This document shows, in pieces, positions 21,901 to 32,485 of a stretch of 64,000 nucleotides of DNA. Origin of the DNA: Zonotrichia leucophrys gambelii. Lineage: Eukaryota; Chordata; Aves; Passeriformes; Passerellidae. The notes below the pieces were generated by a model, which was not told where the DNA came from, did not search any database, and worked only from the letters and a program-made list of their open reading frames with translations. A program made the translations under genes and the position numbers. Within the stretch, counting starts at the first letter, position 1. The number at the start of each line of letters is the position of its first letter. The stretch spans positions 62,001-126,000 of the forward strand of contig NW_026992304.1 in NCBI RefSeq assembly GCF_028769735.1, given 5' to 3'.

Positions 21901-24900
21901 GCCCCCAGAGCCCCCCGGGAAAGGCCCGGCCGAGCGCCCCGACGGCGATGACAGTGCCAAGGTTGGAGGGATTTGGGGCTCACGGGGAGGTTTTGGGGTC
22001 CCTTTTGCCTCTGGGGTATTTTTAGGGGTCTCTATTGGGGTCTCTTGTTCTTTTGGGGTCCCCTTTGACCCCCCTGCTCTCTCCCCACAGGCTGAAGGGG
22101 CGGAGCCAGGGGCGGAGCCTGCTGCAGGGGCAGGGCCAGAGGAGGAAGAGGAGGGGCCAGACAAGGGGCCCAAGGCTGAGGAAGGCGACAAGGAGGGCGG
22201 GGCCAAGGTCAGTGGCCACACCCCCAAGTGACCACACCCCACAAAGCTCCACCCCCACCATCACCACAGTGAGGCTGATGAAGCCCTGCTGCTTTTCTAG
22301 TAACCACACCCTTTTCCTATCAAACCACACCCCTTTCTAACAAGCCACACCCTTTTTCTGGTAACCACACCCCTTTCTGCTAAGCCCCACCTCCCCAACA
22401 GCCCGTCCCCATGGCAAGCCCTGCCTCTCTACATAAGCCACACCCCTTTTCATGCTCCTCTCCTTATAGGCTCCTCCCACCCTTATAAATCCCTTCAGTC
22501 CCTCTGCTTTATGCAAGCCCCGCCCCTTTATTCAAGCCCCGCCCTCTGGCGCCCCCTGCAGGCGCGGCCGCGTCAGCGCAGCCGGGACAGCGAGGACGGG
22601 GACAGCGACAGCGGGGACAGCGAGGGGACACGGAGGGAGCCCGGGAAAGGTGAGGGGACACTGGGGACACTGGGGACACAGGGGACACGGAGAGAGCCCG
22701 GGAAAGGTGAGGGGACACAGGGGACACGGGGGACACGGGGGACACAGGGGACAGCGAGGGGACACGGAGAGAGCCCGGGAAAGGTGAGGGGACATCGGGG
22801 ACATTCAGGGGGGACACAGGGGGGACACAGGGGACAGCGACAGCAGGGACAGCGAGGGGACACAGAGGGAGCCCGGGAAAGGTGAGGGGACATCGGGGAC
22901 ACGGGGGGGACACACAGGGGACAGTGACAGCAGGAACAATGAGGGGAGCGCACAGAGAGGGGGCCTGGGGGGTCCTTGAGGGAACACTGGGGACAATCAG
23001 GGGGTTTGGGGTCTCTGGGTGGGGTTTGGGGTCTCTGGGTGGGGTTTGGGGGCTCTGGGGGTATTTGGGGTCTATGGGGGGGTTTAGGTTCTCTGGGAGT
23101 ATTTGGGGTGGGGGTCTCTGGGGTCTCTGCCATCCCGGTGATTTGGGGGGGGGGGGGGCTCCATGCTGCATTTCCGGAGCGTCCCCACGACCCCCCCCCA
23201 TCCGTGTCCCCCCCCAGAGGAGGCCAAGGAGGACAAAGCCCCCCCCGAGGACACGGCCGGGACCCCTCCCCCCGCGGGCGGCGCCCCCTCCCCTCCCCCC
23301 AAGGCCAAGGAGGGGCCGGGGGGGGCCCCGGGCGGGGGTCCCGAGGCCCGGCCGAGACCCCTGCACAAAACGTGCTCGTTGTTCATGAGGAACATCGCCC
23401 CCAACATCGCCCAGGCCGAGATCGTGGCGGTGAGAGACTGAAAAAACACCCAAAAATAGCAAAAAATGAGCTCTGGGACCCTCAAAAACCCCAAAAACCA
23501 CCCCCAAATACCCCAAAATCACCCCAAAATACCCCAAAACCCCTGCATAAAACGTGCTCGTTGTTCGTGAGGAACATCGCCCCCAACATCGCCCAGGCCG
23601 AGATCGTGGCGGTGAGAGGGGGAAAAATACCCTGAAATACCCAAAAACCCCAAAAACCCCCTCAAAAATAACCCCAAAATACCCCAAAACCCCCAAACCC
23701 TGCACAAAACGTGCTCGTTGTTCATGAGGAACATCGCCCCCAACATCGCCCAGGCCGAGATCGTGGCGGTGAGAGGGGGAAAAATACCCTGAAATACCCA
23801 AAAACCCCAAAAATCCCCACAAAAATAACCCCAAAATACCCCAAAGCAACTTGGGACCCCTGCACAAAGTGTGCTCACTGTGGGACCCCCTAAAACTCCA
23901 AAAACCCACCCAAAAACCAGCCCCTTGGACCTCTAGAAAACTCCAAAAAACAGAGATCATGGTGGTGAGGGGGGGTCCTGGGGGAGGTGTGCCCCCCAAA
24001 ATCCCCAAAACCCCCAAAGGCCCCCCAAAAAAACCCCTGACCCCCAAATCCCCCTGAAACTCCCAAAAACCCCAAAGGGCCCCCAAAAACCTCAAAAAAC
24101 CCCAAAACTCCTTTTTTTTCCCCAGCTGTGCAAGCGCTACCCCGGGTTCATGCGCGTGGCGCTGTCGGAGCCACAGCCCGAGAGGAGGTGAGGGCGCTTT
24201 GGGGTGAATTCAGGGCAATTTGGGGTTTTTAGGGGGGTTGGGGAGGGGCTGGGTGGATTTTGGGGGATTTTGGGTGGGTTTTGTGTGGAATTTTGGGGTC
24301 ACAGAGGAGTTTTTTCCCTCTCAGGTTTTTCAGGAGGTGCTGAGTGGATTTTGGGTGGATTTTGGGGGTTTTTGGGGCTCACAAAGGATCTTTCCCCCGT
24401 TCCCAGGTTCTCCAGGAGGGGCTGGGTGTGTTTTGGGTGTAATTTTGGGGTTTTTGGGGCTCACAGGAAGTTTTTCTCTCAGGTTCTTCAGGAGGGGCTG
24501 GGTGACCTTCGACCGCAGCGTCAACATCAAGGAGATTTGCTGGAGCCTGCAGAACATCCGGGTGCGTTTTGGGGCAAATTCCGTGGATTTGGGGTGCTTT
24601 CCATGGATTTTGAGATGATTTTGGTGGATTTTGAGGCGATTCCGATGGATTTTTGTGGTTTTCAGCTCCATGACTGTGAGCTGAGCCCCGGCCATGACCA
24701 AGGCTGGGTTTTGGAGCGGTTTTGAGGAGATTTTAATGGATTTTGGGGTGGTTTTGATGGATTTTGAGGTGATTCTGATGGGTTTTGGGGTGATTCTCGT
24801 GGATTTTTGTGGTTTTCAGCTCCGTGAGTGCGAGCTCAGCCCCGGTGTGAACCGGGACCTGACGTGGCGCGTCCCGAACATCTCGGGGCTGGGATTTGGT

Positions 24901-27900
24901 GGATTTTTGGGGTATTTTGATGAACATTTTTTTCTGTTTTTGGTGCGTTTCAGCTCCATGAGTGTGAGCTGAGCCCCGCCATGACCCAGGCTGGGTTTTG
25001 AAGAAATTTTAATGGATTTGAGTGGTTTTAATGGATTTTGGTGATTTTGATGGATTTTGAGTGTGCTTTTGATGGATTTTGGGGTGATTGTTATGGATTT
25101 TTGTGGTTTTCAGCTCAGTGAGTGCGAGCTCAGCCCGGTGTGAACCGGGACCTGACGTGGCGCGTCCCGAACATCTCGGGGCTGGGATTTGGTGGATTTT
25201 TGGGGTATTTTGATGAACATTTTTGCTGTTTTTGGTGCGTTTCAGCTCCGCGAGTGCGAGCTGAGCCCCGGCGTGAACCGGGACCTGACGCGGCGCGTGC
25301 GCAACGTCTCGGGGCTGACGCAGCACCGGCCCATCGTGCGCCACGACATCAAGCTGGCGGCGCGCCTGGTGCAGGCCCTGGACGCCCGCGCGCGCCTCTG
25401 GAGCCCCCCCGGCGCCACCGCGGGCGGGGACACGGCCGGGGACGGCACGGGAGGGGACGGCACGGGAGGGGACGGCGAGCCCCCGCCCGCCCCCGAGCCC
25501 GGGGTGAGGGACACGGACAGAGCGGCACCGGGGACAGCGCGAAACCGGGGGACAGCGCGGCACCGGGGGACAGCGGGGGGGTCCCCGTTGATGTCCCCAG
25601 GGTCCCCATTAATGTCCCCGGTGTCCCCAGGGCATCCCCAGTGTCCCCATTGATGTCCCCATTGCTGTCCCCATTGCAGGCCCAGAACCCAGTGCTGCGG
25701 CACATCCGCAGTGTCCCCATTGATGTCCCCATGTCCCCATTGATGTCCCCAATGCTGTCCCCAATGCAGGCCCAGAACCTGGTGCTGTGGCACATCCCGG
25801 GTGATGTCCCCATTGATGTCCCCAGTGTCCCCATTAATGTCCCCAGTGTCCCCATTAATGTCCCCAGTGTCCCCAATGTCCCCATTGCTGTCCCCATTGC
25901 AGGCCCAGAACCCGGTGCTGCGGCACATCCCGGGTGATGTCCCCAATGTCCCCATTGATGTCCCCAATGTCCCCACTGTCCCCATTGATGTCCCCATTGA
26001 TGTCCCCATTGCTGTCCCCAATGTCCCCATTGATGTCCCCAATGTCCCCAATGTCCCCATTGCAGGCCCAGAACCCGGTGCTGCGGCACATCCCGGGTGA
26101 TGTCCCCAATGTCCCCAATGTCCCCACTGTCCCCATTGATGTCCCCAATGTCCCCATTGCAGGCCCAGAACCCAGTGCTGCGGCACATCCGCAGTGTCCC
26201 CATTGATGTCCCCATTGATGTCCCCAATGTCCCCATTAATGTCCCCAATGTCCCCATTGCAGGCCCAGAACCCGGTGCTGCGGCACATCACCGATTACCT
26301 GATCGAGGAGGTGAGCGCCGAGGAGGAGGAGCTGCTGGGGCAGGGGCAGGGACAGGGACAGGGACAGGGCCAGGGCGCGGCCCCGGCCGAGGACGCCGCC
26401 CGCGAGACCAACCCGGCCGAGGTCACCGTGGAGCGCGACGAGAAGCTGCTCAAGGTGCGTCCCCAGGGTCCCCAGGGTGTCCCCAGGGTATGCCCAAAGT
26501 GTGCCCAAAGTGTCCCCAGTGTATCCTCAATGTCCCCAATTGTCCCCAATGTCCCCAGGTGCTGGACCGGCTGCTGCTCTACCTGTGCATCGTGCACTGT
26601 CCATTCAATGTCCCCAATGTCCCCAAATGTCCCCAGTGTCCCTCAGTGTCCCCAAATGTCCCCAATGTCCCCAGGTGCTGGACCGGCTGCTGCTCTACCT
26701 GCGCATCGTGCACTCGGTCGATTACTACAACACCTCCGAGTACCCCAACGAGGACGAGATGCCCAACAGGTGCGGGATCATCCACGTGCGGGGCCCGCTG
26801 CCGCCCAACCGCGTGTCCCACGGCGAAGGTGAGCCCAAAAACCCCAAATTTACCCCAAAAAAACAGCCTAGACATCCCCCGAACCCAACCGCGTGTCCCA
26901 CGGCGAAGGTGAGCCAAAAATCCCAAATTTACCCCAAAATAACAGCCTAGACATCCCCCGAACCCAACCGCGTGTCCCACAGCGAAGGTGAGCCAAAAAA
27001 CCCCAAATTTACCCCCAAATAACCCCAAAAACCAGCCTAGAAATCCCCTGAACCAAACCGTGGGTCACATGGAGAAGGTGAGCCAAAAATCCCAAAAAAT
27101 AACTCCAAAATTCCCCAAATTCACCCCAAAACCTGTCCCCAGTGACAGAGTGGCAGCGCGGGTTTGAGGCGCGCCTGGCCCTGGCTCCGTCCCCAAGGAG
27201 GAGGCGCAGTTTGATGGGGTTTTTGGGGTTTTTTGGGGTTTTTGGATATTTTACCCATTCCCAATGTCCCCAATGTCCCCGTGTCCCCGTGTCCCCAGTG
27301 ACAGAGTGGCAGCGCGGTTTCGAGGCGCGCCTGGCGCCGCTGCTGGCCGGCCCTGGCTCCGTCCCCGAGGAGGAGGCGCAGTTTGATGGGGGTTTTGGGG
27401 TTTTTTCTGGGTTTTTTGGATATTTTACCCATTCCCAATGTCCCCAATGTCCCCGTGTCCCCGTGTCCCCAGTGACAGAGTGGCAGCGCGGGTTCGAGGC
27501 GCGCCTGGCGCCGCTGCTGGCCGGCCCTGGCTCCGTCCCCGAGGAGGAGGCGCAGTTTGATGGGGATTTTTGGGGTTTTTTGGGTTTTTTGGGGTTTTTG
27601 GATATTTTACCCATTCCCAATGTCCCCAATGTCCCCAATGTCCCCAGTGACAGAGTGGCAGCGCGGGTTCGAGGCGCGCCTGGCCCTGGCTCCGTCCCCG
27701 AGGAGGAGGCGCAGTTTGATGGGGGTTTTCGGGGTTTTTGGGGTTTTTGTCACTCTGAGTGTCCCCAATGTCCCCGTGTCCCCAGTGACAGAGTGGCAGC
27801 GCGGGTTCGAGGCGCGCCTGGCGCCCCTGCTGGCCGGGCCCGGCTCCGTCCCAGAGGAGGAGGCGCAGCGCCTCGGCCGCAAGGACCCCGAGCAGGAGCT

Positions 27901-30265
27901 GGAGAAGTTCGTGAGCGCCAACACGCAGGAGCTGGGCAAGGACAAGTGGCTGTGTCCCCTCAGCGGCAAGAAATTCAAGGTGGGGACACTGGGGACACCC
28001 TGGGGACATCATTGGGGATGGACAGGAGCCATTGGGGACAGACACGGGGCACGCGCAGGAGCTGGGCAAGGACAAGTGGCTCTGTCCCCTCAGCGGGGGA
28101 CACTGGGGACAGTGGGGAGCCATCCCCAATCCTGTCGTTGTCCCCAAATGTCCCCAATGCCATGGATGTCCCCAATGTCCCCTCGATGTCCCCAGGGCCC
28201 CGAGTTCGTGCGCAAGCACATCTTCAACAAGCACGGGGACAAGATGGGCGCCGTGCGCAAGGAGGTTTTGTTCTTCAACAATTTCCTGATGGACCCCAAG
28301 CGCCCGGCCCTGCCCGAGGGGGGCAAGGGGGGGCCCGGAGGGGGGCCCAACGCAGGTCAGTGTCACCTGAGTGTCACCTGTGTGTCACCTGAGTGTCACC
28401 CCTGTGTCACCTCTCGGCTCTGTCTGTCACCCATGTGTCACCTGAGTGTCACCCGTGTGTCACCTGGGTCACCTGTGTCACCTGAGTGTCACCCCTGTGT
28501 CACCTGTGCCATCCCTGTGTCACCTGTGTGTCACCTGTGTCACCCCTGTGTCACCTGTGCCATCCCTGTGTCACCCCTGTGTCACCTGAGTGTCACCTGT
28601 GTGTCACCTGTGTCACCTGAGTGTCACCTGAGTGTCACCCCTGTGTCACCTGTGCCATCCCTGTGTTACCCCTCAGCTCTGTGTGTCACCCCTGTGTCAC
28701 CTGTGTCACCTGTGTGTCACCTGAGTGTCACCTGTGTGACCCCTGTGTGACCCCGTGACCCCTCTCTGACCCCAGGTCTGAGCCCGGGGGGGCTCCCGTA
28801 CCCCCCCCAGTCCCCCCAGGGGTTGATGCCCTACGGGACCCCCCGGCCGCCCATGCTGGGATACGGAGGTACCGAAACGGGGAGAATTGGGGAAAACTGG
28901 GGGATTTGGGGGCGTTTTGGGAGGGATTCAGGGGGTTGGGGGATTTCAGAGAATTTGGGGGGGGGGTTGGGAGGATTTTGGGGTTTTGGGGGATTTTTGG
29001 GGGTTTTGGAGGGAGTTTGGGGGGCACATGGGGGATTTGGGGGCGGTTTCAGGGGATATTTTGGGGGACATTTTGGTTGGTTTTTTTCTATATTTTTGGG
29101 TGTTTTTAACCCCTTGTTCTCCACAGGATCCCACCCATACCCCCCCGGGCCCTATGGGGGTTTGGGGTTTTTTTAGAGATATTTTGGAAGATTTTTTGGG
29201 GGGATATTTTTGGGATATTTTGGCTGGTTTTGGGGATATTTTTGGGTACATTTAACCCCTTGTTTCCCACAGGATCCCACCCATACCCCCCCGGGCCCTA
29301 CGGGGGTCGCGGCAGCTACGACTCCTTCCGGGGTCAGGGCGGGGCCGGGGGCGGGTACCTGAACAAACCCCGCAGCAGGTGAGGCACGGGGACCCCGAAA
29401 ATGGGCACGGGGACCCCAAAAATGGGCACGGGGACCCCGAAAATGGGCACGGGGACCCCGAAAATGGGCACGGGGACCCCGAAAATGGGCACGGGGACCC
29501 CGAAAACGGGCACGGGGACCCCAAAAACGGGCACGGGGACCCAAAAACGGGCACGGGGACCCCAAAAATGGGCACGGGGACCCCGAAATTGGGATTGGGG
29601 GCACTGAAAATGGGGAGGGGGACCCCAAAAATGGGGGGTGGGAATTGTGGGGTCCCAATTTGGGGTCTGGGACAGGCCAGGGTGGATTTGGGGTTGGGTT
29701 TGGGGTGGTTTCAGGCTGTATTTTGGGGTGTAATTGGGGTGGATTTTGGGTATTTTGGATTTTGGATTTTGTATTTTGAGTATTTTTGAGCTGTGTTTTG
29801 GGGGTGTATTTTGGGGTGATTTTGGGTGATTTCGGGCTGTATTTCAGGGTGTTTTTTGGGCTGTTTTATGGATGGTTTGGGATGTATTTTGGGGATTTCT
29901 GAGCTTTATTTGGGCAGTATTTTGGGTGTATTTTAGGGTCTATTTTGGGCTTTATTTTGGGGCGCATTTGGGCTGTATTTTGGGGTGTACTGTGGCTGTT
30001 TTAGGGTGTATTTTGGGATGATTTTGGGGTGATTTTGTGCAATTTTGGGGCTGTATTTCCGGGTGTATTTGGGCTATATTTTGGGCGATTTTGGGGTGTA
30101 TTTTAGGGTGTATTTTAGGGTGTATTACGGGTTGGTTTTTGGGTGATTTTGGGCTGATTTTGTTCCGTTTTGGCGTTTTCTGCCCCCAGGATGGTGCGGG
30201 GCGACCCCCGGGCCATCGTCGAGTACCGGGACCTGGACGCCCCCGAGGACGTCGATTTCTTCTGA
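15931..30265 (+). CDS. SRRT: SRRT (ARS2), nuclear RNA-biogenesis scaffold
   Basis: Zinc-finger scaffold that links the nuclear cap-binding complex to microRNA processing, 3'-end formation and RNA decay. Coding exons: 15931-16049, 16285-16410, 16828-16983, 18094-18282, 20585-20754, 21792-21961, 22091-22207, 22562-22649, 23218-23429, 24126-24187, 24483-24561, 25246-25503, 26263-26454, 26675-26828, 27786-27979, 28196-28355, 28776-28868, 29273-29378, 30190-30265; 2721 nt, 906 aa (human 876). The exon holding the ATG starts at 15924 after a CAG. Visible: [20 protein letters not shown] start, [20 protein letters not shown], an acidic low-complexity middle (exons 7-10), an RRM with [11 protein letters not shown] and [14 protein letters not shown], the C2H2 finger [19 protein letters not shown], and the C-terminus [17 protein letters not shown]. 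The acidic middle differs most from mammals. Almost every intron holds copies of the adjacent exon edge, so automated gene prediction here is likely to go wrong. Confidence 0.98.
16035..16620 (+). repeat. SRRT: SRRT introns 2 and 3: donor-edge copies
   Basis: The end of exon 2 (GACTGGAGTGACCG|GTGAGG) is repeated twice at 16076-16140. The end of exon 3 (GAAGGGACTG|GTGAGAGAC) is repeated at about 16476 and 16562, with about 86-bp spacing. Confidence 0.85.
16621..18093 (+). repeat. SRRT: SRRT introns 3-4: TGACCCCTG array, exon 4 and exon 5 edge copies, GATATCG array
   Basis: 16670-16825 is a TGACCCCTG array. The exon 4 end (CAGCTGCTGCCCATACAGGC) is copied at about 17112-17155 and partly at 17287-17325. 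A copy of the exon 5 start with acceptor lies at 17367-17420, and a 650-bp array of GACCCCAAACCCCCGATA separates it from the real exon at 18094. Confidence 0.85.
18283..20584 (+). repeat. SRRT: SRRT intron 5: exon 5 donor copies, repeated acceptor-like tracts, A-rich arrays
   Basis: Copies of the exon 5 end (GCCCACAAGGACGAGGAG) recur at about 18394, 18513 and 18664 in degraded form. From 18805 to 19350 the string GCTTCCCTTCTCCCCCAG and relatives recur about six times, each a good 3' splice site. A 52-bp GC-rich block at 19228-19280 repeats at 19356-19408. 19620-20440 is A-rich repeat (CCCAAATTCTCCCAATTTCA after 20236). Confidence 0.75.
20990..21791 (+). repeat. SRRT: SRRT intron 6: two copies of the exon 7 acceptor edge
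   Basis: TTTTTCCAGCGGTGATTAAG occurs at about 21490 and 21609 before the real TTTTCCAGCGGTGATCAAG at 21783. Each copy has the acceptor and the codons for VIKMEG/VIKVEG. The rest is GAGGGGAGAAAA and TTTTTGCC repeats. Confidence 0.8.
22208..22561 (+). repeat. SRRT intron 8: about twelve CCACACCC boxes
   Basis: Short array AACCACACCCCTTT with CACCC boxes, the KLF-type motif. No exon is seen. Functional binding is not claimed. Confidence 0.6.
22650..23217 (+). repeat. SRRT: SRRT intron 9: copies of the exon 9 donor edge
   Basis: GAGCCCGGGAAAG|GTGAGGGG recurs at about 22686, 22766 and 22868 after the real donor at 22649, mixed with a GGGGACACAG array. Confidence 0.8.
23360..23790 (+). repeat. 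SRRT: Three copies of the SRRT exon 10 RRM edge
   Basis: The last 70 or so bases of exon 10 ([20 protein letters not shown]) with GTGAGA donors lie at the real site ending 23429 and again at about 23541-23611 and 23700-23769, nearly identical. A degraded fourth copy lies near 23858. Confidence 0.85.
24188..25245 (+). repeat. SRRT: SRRT introns 11-12: copies of the exon 12 and exon 13 acceptor edges
   Basis: Exon 12 start copies lie at about 24323 and 24405. Exon 13 start copies (TTTTCAG|CTCCGTGAGTGCGAG) lie at about 24665, 24829, 24955 and 25113 before the real 25246. Two of these extend about 70 bp into coding text ([14 protein letters not shown]). In the copies the real CTCCGCGAG reads CTCCGTGAG, which creates a GTGAGT donor-like string 4 nt after the acceptor. 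Confidence 0.85.
25510..26674 (+). repeat. SRRT: SRRT introns 13-14: five copies of the exon 14 acceptor edge, one of exon 15
   Basis: CATTGCAGGCCCAGAACCC recurs at about 25674, 25763, 25895, 26060 and 26155 before the real exon 14 at 26263, within a CCCCATTGATGT array. Copies ending CACATCCCGG|GTGATG form 31-nt units bounded by AG and GT. Exon 15's start is copied at about 26558-26605. Confidence 0.85.
26829..27785 (+). repeat. SRRT: SRRT intron 15: copies of the exon 15 donor edge and four copies of the exon 16 acceptor edge
   Basis: The donor edge CACGGCGAAG|GTGAGCC recurs near 26899, 26973 and 27067 (degraded). The acceptor edge CCCAGTGACAGAGTGGCAGC recurs near 27137, 27293, 27469 and 27643 before the real 27786, each running 60-90 bp into exon 16 and ending at GAGGAGGCGCAG. 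Confidence 0.85.
28356..28775 (+). repeat. SRRT intron 17: GTGTCACCTGAGTGTCACC array
   Basis: About 400 bp of 9-10-bp TGTCACCTG/TGTCACCCC units, filling the whole intron. Confidence 0.8.
28869..29272 (+). repeat. SRRT: SRRT intron 18: copy of the exon 19 start
   Basis: TTTTGGGGGATTT repeats, with a copy of the exon 19 acceptor and first 40 or so bases at about 29121-29170 ([11 protein letters not shown]), 145 bp before the real one. Confidence 0.8.
29379..30189 (+). repeat. SRRT last intron: GGCACGGGGACCCCGAAAAT array then T/G-rich repeats
   Basis: About ten 21-bp units at 29385-29595 (a 21-bp unit keeps all frames open, which explains the Gly/Thr/Pro open frames there), then a TTTTGGGGTGTATTT array to 30180. 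Confidence 0.8.
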
Positions 30266-30362
30266 CCCTCCCCCACCCGGGCCCCCCTTTTGATACGGCC
30301 CCGCCCCTCCCCCCTTTGTACGGCCCCGCCCCCAAACCCCCCAAAAACCCCCAAATTCCCTC

Positions 30363-30368
30363 AATAAA
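30363..30368 (+). terminator. SRRT: SRRT polyadenylation signal AATAAA
   Basis: AATAAA 98 bases after the SRRT stop codon, followed by a T/G-rich stretch at 30400-30420. Confidence 0.8.
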
Positions 30369-30559
30369 GTGGCCCCGCCCACCCAGGGACACGGCGCCTT
30401 TCTGGGGGATTTTGGGTGAATTGTTTGGAATTTGGGATTCATTTTAAGGCAGTTTTGGGGTGATTTTGGGTTAATTTTTGGGATTTTGGGTGAATTTTGG
30501 GGTATTTTGAGCTCACTGAAAGCAGGGCCATCCCTAAGCCCCGCCCCATGATGTGACAC

Positions 30560-30830
30560 ACTGTGACTAAACTTGATCGTTTATTGGTTCGCGATTCTGG
30601 CACCGCGGCCAATCAGCGGCGAGGCCCTGACCCTCAGCCAATCAGGAGCAAGAGGGTGGAGGAGGCGGCGCACCATTGGCTGTCGCCCAGCAACAGCCGT
30701 GGCGTCAGAGGGAGTGCATATTCGCACCCAATCAGCAGCGAGGATGCGGCAGGGAGCGCTCCCATTGGGCGGCAGCTCCGCCAATGAGGTCTGGGGGGAG
30801 GAGCCTTGGGTCTTAAAGGGGCAGCGCCCG
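30560..30830. promoter_or_regulatory. CCAAT-box cluster with an X-box
   Basis: Seven CCAAT/ATTGG cores sit in about 210 bp (near 30583, 30610, 30637, 30674, 30728, 30764 and 30780), with a perfect X-box GTCGCCCAGCAAC at 30681-30693. This NF-Y plus RFX combination lies between two convergent genes, where no promoter is expected. It could serve an unannotated transcript. A minus-strand AATAAA at 30585-30580 is also a possible TMEM256 3' end. Confidence 0.45.
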
Positions 30831-31536
30831 AATGGGAGTGGTGACCTCCCGGTGACCCCGATGGTCACTTCCGGTCACTCCCAGTGACCCCTGTGGCCAC
30901 TTCCGGTCACTCCCAGTGACCCCAGGCCATTAAAAAATCTTTAAAAAACCCAAAACCCCTTTAAAAACTCCAAAACACCTTAAAAATTAAAAAAATCCTC
31001 CGAAAGCCCCAAATCCCCTGAATTTCACCCCAAAATCCCTTCCGCTGCCCCAGGGCTGTCCGAGCCCCCTCCCGATAAATTCTGGGGTCCTCCATGCGGG
31101 TTTGGGGTGATTTTGATGATTTTTGAGTTCCCATGGATGATATTTGAGTGGTTCTGATGATTTTTGGGTAATTTTGAAGATTTTTGGGTATTTTCGATTA
31201 TTTTTCAGGCTCCTTTGACAGGTTTCGATGGTCTTGGTGGATTTTTCGATGATTTTTTCAGCTCCCTTGGCAGTGTTTATCCAATTTCTGGGTATTTTTG
31301 ATAATTTTGCCCGTTTTCAGGTGGTTCTGATCACTTTTCCTCCATTTTTTATGATTTTTGTCCATTTTTGGCTCTCAGAGGGCCATGGCGGCCCAGCATC
31401 AGCAGGGTCGATTCTCAGGCAGTTCTGGATGATTTTTTGGTCCATTTTTGATTATTTTTTACCCATTTTTGTCCGTTTTTTCTCTATTTTTGCCATTTTT
31501 TGTCCGTTTTTGCTGTTTTTTTCCCGTTTTTGGCTC
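30830..31536. other. SRRT-TMEM256 intergenic tract, T-rich repeats
   Basis: CACTTCCGGTCACTCCCAGT duplicates at about 30864-30920, then TTTTTGATGATTTT repeats. A copy of the TMEM256 terminal exon end, with the stop codon, lies at about 31371-31415. No separate gene is seen. Confidence 0.6.
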
Positions 31537-32485
31537 TCAGAGGGCCATGGCGGCCCAGCCCAGGATGAGCAGGGTCCCCCCCAGCGGCGCCGCCCGGTTG
31601 AATTTGGGGTCCCCGGTGAGGCCGTGGAAGTAAAAGGGGCCACAGAAGAGCCCCAGACCCGCCACGAGCAGGGAGCCGGCCTGGGCAGGGGGAAATTGGG
31701 GCAGAATTCAGGGATTTTGGGGCTTTGAGGCGAGTTTCAAGGGGGTTTTGGGGGCATTTTGGGGGATTTAGGGGAGTTTACGGGGCATTTGAGGGGGATT
31801 TGTGGGATTTAGGGGGATTTGGGACAGATTTGGGGCAGAGTTTTGGGTTTTGGGGGGAATTACGGGGAATTCGGGGGTTTGGGGGGGATTTGCGGCCAAT
31901 TGAAGGGAGTTTTGGGGGATTTTAGGGACATTTGGGTGGAATTTATGGGCTTTGGAGGCATTTGGGGTGAATTTAGCAGATTTTGGGGTATTTCGGGGGC
32001 TCTCACCAGGCGTGGGCGGCGGCAGTGGGGGGCTGATTTTGGGGTGAATTTAGCAGATTTTGGGGTATTTCGGGGGCTCTCACCAGGTGTGGGCGGCGGC
32101 AGTGCGGGGTCGCCAGCAGGGCCAGGCTGTGCAGGAGGTGGAAGCGATTGGCGGTGTCGTAGAGCTGCGGGGGCGATTTTGGGGTAAGTTCCGGGTTTTT
32201 GATGTTATTTTTATGGTTTTTTGGGGTCTTTTGTGGTTTTTCCCCCCTCCTCACTCACCTCTTTCTGATACTCGTCCCGGTCACTGCGGCGCATTCCTGG
32301 GGGGGGAAATGAGGATGAAGGACCCCCAAATCCGCCCCCAAATCCGCCCGAAATCCTCCCCAGGCCCCCCCAGAGCCCCCCGGCCCCCCCCGTTCCGCCC
32401 CCGCCCCACCGTGGGCCCCGTAGGCCGCGCCCGCCATGGCGGCGGCTCCGCTGAGGGCCCCGAGCCTGCCCCAGGCCGCCGCCAT
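31537..32485 (-). CDS. TMEM256: TMEM256, small multi-pass membrane protein
   Basis: Small DUF423-family membrane protein of unknown biochemical role. Four coding exons: 32410-32485, 32259-32296, 32084-32164, 31537-31680; 339 nt, 112 aa (human 113). It starts MAAAWGRLGALSGAAAMAGA; HLLHSLALLATPHCRRP, GLTGDPKFNRAAPLGGTLL and the end GWAAMAL align with the human protein. Hydrophobic segments fall in exon 1, exon 3 and twice in exon 4. It is divergent from NLGN2, as in mammals, which supports orthology, and convergent with SRRT. The last 40 or so bases, stop codon included, are copied again at about 31371-31415, and the exon 3 donor edge at about 32004-32030. Confidence 0.95.

Noticed and set aside
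25242..26291. Thr/Gly/Asp repeat frames of over 300 codons on the minus strand across SRRT introns 13-14
   Set aside because: Antisense of the CCCCATTGATGT array and of real SRRT exons; no independent gene evidence.
30563..30887. Short open frames in the CCAAT cluster, both strands
   Set aside because: No family resemblance; they overlap regulatory motifs, and CpG-rich DNA often leaves such frames open by chance.
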